63,357 nucleotides of DNA from Campylobacter concisus UNSWCS (lineage in GTDB: Bacteria; Campylobacterota; Campylobacteria; Campylobacterales; Campylobacteraceae). The DNA lies in assembly GCF_000466685.1 (NCBI RefSeq), contig NZ_ANNG01000004.1, positions 1 through 63,357 of the forward strand. Direction: 5' to 3'. A program made the position numbers and the translations under genes. The notes beneath the pieces were generated by a model. That model worked only from the letters and a program-made list of their open reading frames with translations, searched no databases and was not told where the DNA came from. Shown here one piece after another: positions 57,768-63,357 of this stretch; positions within the stretch are counted from its first letter, which is position 1, and every line of letters begins with the position of its first letter.

Positions 57768-58346
57768 GTGAGTAAAGATCAAGTTATAACAATGTTTTAT
57801 GAGCTAAAAGACGCTAATACTGGCGAAATTTTAGAGTCAAATATGCAAGAAGGTGGTCAAATTTCTTTTATTACAGGACATGGCCATATTATAGAAAAGC
57901 TTGAAGAAGAAGTTAGCAAATTAAAATCAGGCGACAAGGCTACTATAAACATTAAAGCTGCTGAGGGTTGTGGCGAATACAATAAAGATGCAATCCAGTC
58001 ACTTCCAAAAGAGCAATTTGCTGGTATAGACCTACATGAAGGTATGGAGCTTTTTGGTCAAAATGAAGATGGCTCAAGCGTTCGTGTCATCGTTAAAGAG
58101 ATCAAAGATGACGAAGTAACAGTTGATTTTAACCACCCATACGCTGGCAAAGACTTGCTATTTAATGTTGAAATTTTAGAAGTTAGAGACGCAACTGAAG
58201 ATGAAAAAGCAACTGGCATGGTAGCAGGCGCTCACACTTGCGGTTGTGGAGGACATGATCATGATCACGAGCACGAGTGCTGCGGTGGTCACGGACATGG
58301 CGAAGGTGGTTGCGGTTGCGGTGGTCACGGACATCACCACCATTAA
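57768..58346 (+). CDS. slyD: FKBP-type peptidyl-prolyl isomerase SlyD
   Basis: A 192-residue cytoplasmic isomerase and chaperone. The FKBP domain is split by an insert-in-flap segment at about 70-120 (YNKDAIQSLPKEQFAGID). The C-terminal tail (about 155-192) is His/Cys/Gly-rich (CGCGGHDHDHEHECCGGHGH and ending GHGHHHH), a nickel/zinc-binding tail. This fits a role in delivering nickel to hydrogenase. The start is GTG at 57768 with RBS AAGGAG 6 nt upstream. Confidence 0.93.
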   Translation: MSKDQVITMFYELKDANTGEILESNMQEGGQISFITGHGHIIEKLEEEVSKLKSGDKATINIKAAEGCGEYNKDAIQSLPKEQFAGIDLHEGMELFGQNEDGSSVRVIVKEIKDDEVTVDFNHPYAGKDLLFNVEILEVRDATEDEKATGMVAGAHTCGCGGHDHDHEHECCGGHGHGEGGCGCGGHGHHHH

Positions 58347-58355
58347 GAAGCCAAA

Positions 58356-59285
58356 ATGAAGAAATTTGCTTTTATTTTTGCGGGTCAAGGCTCGCAAAGT
58401 GTTGGCATGGGGAAAGACTTTTATGAAAATTTCTCTTCGGCAAAACTTCTATTAAATGACGCTTGCAACGACACAGGCATTGACTTTGAAGAGCTTTTAT
58501 TTACTCAAAATGACAAGCTAGATAAGACAGAATTTACTCAGCCTGCCATCGTTTTAAACTCGCTTATGAGCTATCTAGCTTTTAGCGAGCGCATAAAAGC
58601 TAAGCCAGAGTTTAGCTTAGGTCACTCGCTAGGAGAATTTACAGCTCTTGCGGTTAGTGGCGCATTTAGCTTTGTTGAAGCGATTAGACTTGTAAATTTA
58701 CGTGGTAAATTTATGCAAGAAGCCTGCATTGGCAAAGATGCTGGCATGATGGTGGTGCTTGGACTTAGCGATGAAGTTGTTGAGGGGATTTGCAAAAACG
58801 CACAGAATGAGGGCTTGCAAATTTACGCTGCAAACTACAACTGCGATGGTCAGATAGTTGTGGCTGGCGTGAGGGCTGACCTTGCTAAATACGAGGCAAA
58901 ATTTAAAGAAGCAGGTGCAAAAAGAGCGATGCTTTTAAATATGTCAGTAGCTAGCCACTGCCCGATACTTGAGCCAGCTAGCGTTAGGCTAGCAAACGAG
59001 CTTGAGGGCGTTTTGGCTGAGAGTTTTACCCCAGTCGTTTCAAACGTAAATGCAAAAATTTACACTGATAAAAACGAAGCGCTAGTGCTTTTAAAAGAGC
59101 AGCTTACAAAGCCTGTTTGCTACAAGCAAAGCATCAAAAACTACGAAAACGAGGTTGATTGCTTTATCGAGCTAGGTGCTGCGACACTAAAAGGCATAAA
59201 CAAAAAGATCACTGAAAAACCGACATATAGCGTCACTGACATGGCGAGCCTTGAAGAGGTTGTGAAGATTTTGGAGGAGAGATGA
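58356..59285 (+). CDS. fabD: Malonyl-CoA-ACP transacylase
   Basis: Transfers malonyl to ACP for fatty acid synthesis. It has 309 residues. The catalytic Ser lies in SLGHSLGEFTAL (GHSxG), near residue 90. The start FAFIFAGQGSQSVGMGKDFY is diagnostic, and His in SVASHCPILEPA is the catalytic His. It overlaps mtnN by 4 nt. Confidence 0.96.
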   Translation: MKKFAFIFAGQGSQSVGMGKDFYENFSSAKLLLNDACNDTGIDFEELLFTQNDKLDKTEFTQPAIVLNSLMSYLAFSERIKAKPEFSLGHSLGEFTALAVSGAFSFVEAIRLVNLRGKFMQEACIGKDAGMMVVLGLSDEVVEGICKNAQNEGLQIYAANYNCDGQIVVAGVRADLAKYEAKFKEAGAKRAMLLNMSVASHCPILEPASVRLANELEGVLAESFTPVVSNVNAKIYTDKNEALVLLKEQLTKPVCYKQSIKNYENEVDCFIELGAATLKGINKKITEKPTYSVTDMASLEEVVKILEER

Positions 59286-59965
59286 TAGCGATACTTGGAG
59301 CGATGCAAGAGGAGATAACGCCGATCCTTGAGATGGTTGGCGAGTATAAAACTACCGAATATGCAAATAATAAATTTTATGAAGCAAACTACAAAGGCAA
59401 AGACCTAGTCATCGCCTACTCAAAGATCGGCAAGGTAAATGCAGCGATCACTGCGACCTTGATGATAGAGAAATTTAAGGCTTCAAAGCTGCTTTTTACA
59501 GGCGTTGCGGGCTCACTTGATGAGAGCTTAAAGATAGGCGATATGCTATATGCCACTAGCCTTGTGCAGCACGACCTTGACATCACGGCTTTTGGACATC
59601 CATACGGCTTTGTGCCAGGGACTAGCATATTTGTAAAAAGCGATGAAAATCTAAATGAGCTAGCTAAAAATGTCGCTAGCAAAAAGGGCATGAGCTTAAA
59701 TTCAGGTATCATCGCAACTGGCGATCAGTTCATCTGCGACAACGAGAAAAAAGAGTGGATCAAAAATATATTTAACGCGAGTGCTACCGAGATGGAAGGT
59801 GCGAGCGTTGCGCTAGTTTGCGAGACGCTTGGCGTGCCATTTTTCATCCTTAGAGCCATCAGCGACGGAGCTGGCAATGAGGCTGAGTTTGACTTTGATA
59901 AATTCTTACAAGACTCAGCAAATGTCAGCGCTAAATTTATCCTAGAAATGGTGGAGAGCTTATGA
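59282..59965 (+). CDS. mtnN: 5'-methylthioadenosine/S-adenosylhomocysteine nucleosidase
   Basis: A 227-residue nucleosidase. MIAILGAMQEEITPIL is the family start. The catalytic Asp is in FILRAISDGAGNEA; ATEMEGASVALVCETLG carries the ribose-binding ME motif. In Campylobacter the enzyme also cleaves 6-amino-6-deoxyfutalosine in menaquinone synthesis. It overlaps both neighbours by 4 nt. Confidence 0.94.
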   Translation: MIAILGAMQEEITPILEMVGEYKTTEYANNKFYEANYKGKDLVIAYSKIGKVNAAITATLMIEKFKASKLLFTGVAGSLDESLKIGDMLYATSLVQHDLDITAFGHPYGFVPGTSIFVKSDENLNELAKNVASKKGMSLNSGIIATGDQFICDNEKKEWIKNIFNASATEMEGASVALVCETLGVPFFILRAISDGAGNEAEFDFDKFLQDSANVSAKFILEMVESL

Positions 59966-60720
59966 TAGAGCTTAGCAAGAGACTGCTTAGGCAAGTTGGT
60001 CAGACAAACGCTAGATACAAGATGATAGAGGGCGGAGATAAGATCTTGCTCGGCCTTAGCGGCGGCAAAGACAGCCTCGCACTCGCTCACGTGCTAAAGC
60101 ACATCCAAAATGTCACGCCTGAGAAATTTGAGTTTAAGGCGGTGACGCTAAGCTACGGCATGGGCGAAGACTACGCATATCTTACCAAGCACTGCAACGA
60201 GCATGGCATAGAGCACGAGGTGATCGATAGCTCGATATTTGAGATATCAAAGGAGAAGATCCGCAAAAATTCTAGTTTTTGCAGCTTTTTCTCGCGCATG
60301 AGAAGAGGGTATCTCTACACCTACGCGCTAAAGCACGGCTTTAACAAGCTTGCGATCGCTCACCACTTGGATGACGCGGCGGAGAGCTTTTTTATGAATT
60401 TTACATACAATGGCGCGCTAAGGACGCTTGCTCCAAAATACAGAGCAAAAAATGGCATCGTCGTGATCAGGCCATTTATCTTTGTGCGCGAAAGACAACT
60501 TCGCGAAAATGCGATCAAAAATGAGCTAAGAGTTGTTGGCGATGAGGCGTGTCCTGCGATGAGGTTTGACGTGAAGATGCCGCACGCTAGATTTGAAACC
60601 AAGCAGCTTTTGGCAAATTTGGAAAAAGAAAATCCAAAGCTCTTTACATCGCTTAAAGCAGCATTTGAAAATATCCACACAGATACATTTTTTGGTATCA
60701 ACGAAGGCAGTGAAGAGTAA
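59962..60720 (+). CDS. TtcA-like PP-loop ATPase with incomplete cluster cysteines
   Basis: A 252-residue enzyme of the TtcA family, which thiolates C32 in tRNA. PP-loop SGGKDS is at 33-38; HHLDD (134-138) is the second ATP motif. Family members hold a [4Fe-4S] cluster with two Cys from CSLC plus one from CNLC. Here the first pair reads CSFF (C107, F110) and the second CPAM (C197, M200). Two Cys remain where three are normally used. Two explanations: a diverged cluster ligation, or a different sulfur chemistry. It is last of fabD-mtnN-ttcA, all overlapping by 4 nt. Confidence 0.82.
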   Translation: MIELSKRLLRQVGQTNARYKMIEGGDKILLGLSGGKDSLALAHVLKHIQNVTPEKFEFKAVTLSYGMGEDYAYLTKHCNEHGIEHEVIDSSIFEISKEKIRKNSSFCSFFSRMRRGYLYTYALKHGFNKLAIAHHLDDAAESFFMNFTYNGALRTLAPKYRAKNGIVVIRPFIFVRERQLRENAIKNELRVVGDEACPAMRFDVKMPHARFETKQLLANLEKENPKLFTSLKAAFENIHTDTFFGINEGSEE

Positions 60721-60805
60721 ATTTAACTCTTCGTTTCTGCCCTTAAAGCTAAATTTACAACCAAATTTATTACAACACATCCAAAAAGTAAAAACTCATT
60801 TTGAA

Positions 60806-60823
60806 GTAGGAACACTCCTTGCT
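60806..60823 (+). promoter_or_regulatory. Sigma54 (-24/-12) promoter
   Basis: The sequence GTAGGAACACTCCTTGCT has GG at 60809-60810 and GC at 60821-60822, separated by exactly 10 nt. It matches the TTGGAAC-N5-TTGCT consensus used for Campylobacter rod, hook and basal-body genes. It lies 35 nt before the ATG at 60858, after a 138-nt gap from ttcA. Confidence 0.75.
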
Positions 60824-60857
60824 TACTAAATATAAATTTGATAAGCAAGGATCGTAA

Positions 60858-61961
60858 ATGAGCATTTTTAGTGTTAGCACGCAAAAGTATAGCTCAGTAG
60901 CTACTGAGGCAAAAGCAAGGAAACTTCAAAAAGAGCAGTCTGAAAGTGTCAAATTTCAAAACGCTCTTGCAAATAATGAAAAAACAAAAGACATTGCACA
61001 AAATTTACAAAGACTTGAGCTTACAAAAGATACACAGCAAAGCATTTATAGCGTGAAATTTAAAGATAAAAACGAGCTAGCTTATCAAAGCGACAATGCT
61101 GGCTTTATGGACGCTAGTTTTAATAAAGCAGCCAACTTGCCACAGGACTTTAAGCTTCACAAAAGCACGTTGAAAGAATTTCTAAACTTCGCAACAAAGC
61201 AAAATAACATAAATAGCGTCCTTTACAGCAACGCAAGCGGCAAGCTTTTTGACAATGACGTCTTTGAAAATATCGACATTGCAGACACGATAGGTCAGTA
61301 TTACGCTATCTTTTCTCAGATAATGGGCAAGAGTTTAAACAAAGATAGTTTTACAGATAGCGACCTAGCAAGCCTGCCAAAAGGCTACATCTCGCAAGGT
61401 ATGAAAGGCATTGATTTTAACGCAGATTTAAGCGATAGATCAAATATTGATTTTTTAAATAGTCGCAAAAATGAGGTCGTGACGAACATCTTTAGTAGCG
61501 AGGATGAGATGAAGCTCGCATCAAATTTAAGCGAAGATCTATCAAAGCTAGGCATAAAAACGAACCTCAAAAAGCTAAATTTTGCAAATTTAGAGCAGGA
61601 AAACACTGGTGGCTTTAGCCCAGACCTCTCTTACTATAAAACGGAGCCTGGTTACAAAAAAGAGGCTTTGTTTATTAGCTTTTTAAAGTCAGAAAGCCCT
61701 GCGATCCTAGAAGGCGGAGAGACTGCGCTAAAGCCTGAAGTCTTGCTAAATAACGCTTTTATTGCTGCCCAGACCAAAGACCATAGAAACAAAAGCTTGA
61801 GCGATGTGGCTACTCTTAAAAAGCTAGCAGAAGATAGAGAAAATTTTAAAAATTTAGTGCTTGAGCTACTAAAAAACAGCACCCTAAAGCCAAGCGAAGA
61901 TAATATAAATTTAGCTTTTAACGAGCTAAGTCAAATTTACGCTTTAGGCAGGCAAAAGTAG
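60858..61961 (+). CDS. Putative flagellum-coupled protein, first paralog
   Basis: A 367-residue hydrophilic protein with no signal peptide or membrane helix. The N-terminus (about 1-60) is Lys/Gln/Ser-rich and probably helical or disordered. Residues about 82-109 (AGFMDASFNKAANLPQDFKL, then HKSTLKEFL) and about 136-177 (FENIDIADTIGQYYAIFSQI...) align with the next gene's product. It may belong to the family called Cj0814-like flagellar-dependent secreted proteins; I know that name but cannot confirm it. Absence of a signal peptide fits export by the flagellar type III system. Its sigma54 promoter (60806-60823) and RBS AAGGA support the start. Confidence 0.6.
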   Translation: MSIFSVSTQKYSSVATEAKARKLQKEQSESVKFQNALANNEKTKDIAQNLQRLELTKDTQQSIYSVKFKDKNELAYQSDNAGFMDASFNKAANLPQDFKLHKSTLKEFLNFATKQNNINSVLYSNASGKLFDNDVFENIDIADTIGQYYAIFSQIMGKSLNKDSFTDSDLASLPKGYISQGMKGIDFNADLSDRSNIDFLNSRKNEVVTNIFSSEDEMKLASNLSEDLSKLGIKTNLKKLNFANLEQENTGGFSPDLSYYKTEPGYKKEALFISFLKSESPAILEGGETALKPEVLLNNAFIAAQTKDHRNKSLSDVATLKKLAEDRENFKNLVLELLKNSTLKPSEDNINLAFNELSQIYALGRQK

Positions 61962-61975
61962 CTAAATTTACTAGG

Positions 61976-62002
61976 TAAATCTTTTCACAAAAAAGACGAT
62001 AT
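61976..62002 (+). promoter_or_regulatory. Sigma28 (FliA) promoter
   Basis: TAAATCTT (61976-61983), an 11-nt spacer, GACGATAT (61995-62002). Consensus for FliA is TAAAGTTT-N11-GCCGATAA, so spacing is exact and 11 of 16 positions agree. The ATG at 62031 lies 28 nt further on with RBS AAAAGGA. Confidence 0.72.
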
Positions 62003-62030
62003 CTTTAGCATGAAGCTAAAAGGATATTAG

Positions 62031-63164
62031 ATGATAAAAGCACTTGGTAGCTACACCTTAAATTTAGAACAGAACATAAAGGTATCAACCAAAGTTGCCA
62101 CTAAACAAACAAGCTCAGAAGTTTTAGGCTACAAGGTAGATAAGGATGGCTACTTTACAGATGAGTTTAATAAGCAAGCCGGCATCCCAAGTGACTATAA
62201 AATTCACTCAAGCACGCTGGAGTCATTAGTCAGATCAAACGATATAATTGATCCAGACATCAAGAATTTTAAAAACATAGATATAGCTAAAACTGTTGGC
62301 AACGCTTATAGATTACTAGCTCAAGTGGTTGGCGAAGATACACTAAGCTCAAAGGACAGCTTTAGCGCAGAAGATATAAGAAATTTCCCTCAAGGCTTTT
62401 CTTATGATCGTCAAAGCCTGCAAGTAGATAAAAGATATGCTAGTGCTAGTGAGTATTCTGCGGTAGAAGATAGCTTTGTGCATACGCCAACAAAGACCAT
62501 AAGCACGCTCTTTTATAATGGCTCTTTGTCTATTGCGGCAGACAAGCAGATACATCCAAAAAATGTAACATACATCTTTAACAACGCAAATGGCGGTAAA
62601 GAAAACACGGTCATTGGTATATTTATGGATCCACACGGAGAGAAATACACAAACAAAGATGGCTCCGTAACCAAAGGCGGTCTTATAGCTGGCGTGCTAA
62701 ATCACAACCTAGACATATACGAGGGCGAAACCACTGCGATAGGAAAATATGGCGGCTATGATAAAAACATCAACACAAAGGAATTTCAAAGGTCATTTAA
62801 CGCCTTTAACGCTATGTGGCAAATGGCTTATGGGGTAAATTTCTCAAAAGCAGATGATGGTGCTGTCTCTATGCTGCCTGATTATATGCAAGATTATGTA
62901 AGACACAGACAAAACTTTGATAAATTTAGCGACCAAGAAGACGAACTATCATTTAAAAAGATGATGGAGCATAATCTAAAAATGTTAAAGCTACTCTTTG
63001 GTGAGATAGATAAAGATGGTAAAAAGAGTAAAGACTTTATGGATAGCTTTTTGAAATTTAGTATGCCACCTTTAAATTTAGTAAAAGAGCTAAATGAAAA
63101 CCCAGCTGGAAAATATCTAGTAGATATGCTTGGTATAAAAAGAGATGTTGATATAAAGGCGTAG
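62031..63164 (+). CDS. Putative flagellum-coupled protein, second paralog
   Basis: A 377-residue hydrophilic protein without signal peptide. Residues about 40-68 (GYFTDEFNKQAGIPSDYKIH...) and 80-123 (FKNIDIAKTVGNAYRLLAQV...) match the previous product in order and spacing. The C-terminal half differs: it has IFMDPHGEKYTNKDGSVTKGG, then EFQRSFNAFNAMWQMAYGVN and a Lys/Asp-rich end. No enzymatic motif was recognised. It has its own sigma28-type promoter at 61976, so it would be a late flagellar gene. The shared block appears to be a conserved core, with the tails specialised. Confidence 0.62.
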   Translation: MIKALGSYTLNLEQNIKVSTKVATKQTSSEVLGYKVDKDGYFTDEFNKQAGIPSDYKIHSSTLESLVRSNDIIDPDIKNFKNIDIAKTVGNAYRLLAQVVGEDTLSSKDSFSAEDIRNFPQGFSYDRQSLQVDKRYASASEYSAVEDSFVHTPTKTISTLFYNGSLSIAADKQIHPKNVTYIFNNANGGKENTVIGIFMDPHGEKYTNKDGSVTKGGLIAGVLNHNLDIYEGETTAIGKYGGYDKNINTKEFQRSFNAFNAMWQMAYGVNFSKADDGAVSMLPDYMQDYVRHRQNFDKFSDQEDELSFKKMMEHNLKMLKLLFGEIDKDGKKSKDFMDSFLKFSMPPLNLVKELNENPAGKYLVDMLGIKRDVDIKA

Positions 63165-63176
63165 GGGGGAGTTGAA

Positions 63177-63357
63177 ATGATAACTAGCATAAACGGACTT
63201 AGCAACACATCGATACAAGAAACTACTATCCAAAAAGAAAATGCAACAGAAAATATAGCCAAAGAAGGCAAGAAAGACAAAAGCGTCAGCGAAGAGAAAT
63301 TTGATTACTCAAAGTATATGTTTAGACCCTGGACTGATAATGTAAAAGAATTTATTG
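63177..63357 (+). CDS. 5' part of a third gene, cut by the window edge
   Basis: Starts ATG at 63177, 12 nt after the previous stop, with RBS GGGGGA. The 60 visible residues (MITSINGLSNTSIQETTIQK... then YMFRPWTDNVKEFI) are hydrophilic, without signal peptide. The spacing suggests cotranscription with the preceding gene. Family membership cannot be judged from this part, though the style is similar. Confidence 0.6.
   Translation, partial: MITSINGLSNTSIQETTIQKENATENIAKEGKKDKSVSEEKFDYSKYMFRPWTDNVKEFI

Noticed and set aside
59725-60090. Antisense open frame across mtnN and ttcA
   Set aside because: Shadow of two well-conserved genes with normal overlap and motifs.

Overview
The window is about 63 kb of a low-GC, gene-dense epsilonproteobacterial (Campylobacterota) chromosome. 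Protein similarity and gene order point to Campylobacter, most like the C. concisus group. The blocks dnaJ-racR-racS-recR, trpD-F-B-A, cheX-like-fliN-fliO-ppx, fabH-plsX-rpmF-yceD-ndk-fdxA and birA-parA-parB-atpF'FHAGDC-tolQRAB-pal-cpoB-slyD-fabD-mtnN-ttcA match Campylobacter arrangements as I remember them. The species call is inference; no rRNA gene is present.

Layout. 0-5.6 kb: a gene start at the left edge, tRNA-Met, a YedE/FdhT-type membrane protein divergent from moeA, a lone TRAP solute-binding protein divergent from pyk. 5.6-5.8 kb: a diverged copy of an intergenic repeat. 5.8-7.4 kb: a chemoreceptor with a periplasmic CxxCH haem-c motif. 7.6-15.6 kb: dnaJ, the RacRS two-component pair, recR, and a tightly overlapping trp operon without trpE. 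15.6-17.2 kb: CheX-like protein, FliN and a FliO candidate. 17.25-18.37 kb: a 1.1-kb non-coding stretch made of a tandemly duplicated composite repeat. 18.4-22.8 kb: ppx, a histidine kinase, the CosR-type regulator, folB, plsY. 22.8-26.2 kb: a HerA/YjgR-type ATPase with a PilZ protein. 26.3-30.4 kb: ahpC, fatty-acid/phospholipid genes with rpmF, ndk and ferredoxin. 30.6-43.2 kb: uvrA, rpmA-rplU, an unassigned helical protein, flhB, an enlarged Dcu carrier, a small membrane protein, polA, obg, an EF-hand protein. 43.2-60.7 kb: fmt, thiD, birA, parAB, the F1 and b/b' subunits of ATP synthase, Tol-Pal, slyD, fabD, mtnN, a TtcA-like enzyme. 60.8 kb to the end: two full-length paralogous proteins of unknown function and the start of a third gene.

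How it works together. Most of the window is housekeeping: respiration-linked ATP synthesis, envelope integrity, tryptophan and lipid synthesis, chromosome partition. Accessory interest lies in sensing and motility. The most notable region is the right end: the first paralog has a sigma54-type (-24/-12) promoter and the second a sigma28-type promoter with canonical 11-nt spacing. That is the control logic of the flagellar regulon, so these proteins are plausibly flagellum-coupled, perhaps exported through the flagellar secretion system. The second is the composite tandem repeat at 17.3-18.2 kb, with a related copy at 5.6-5.8 kb, both lying between convergent genes.

No insertion sequence, prophage, CRISPR array or integrase was seen.
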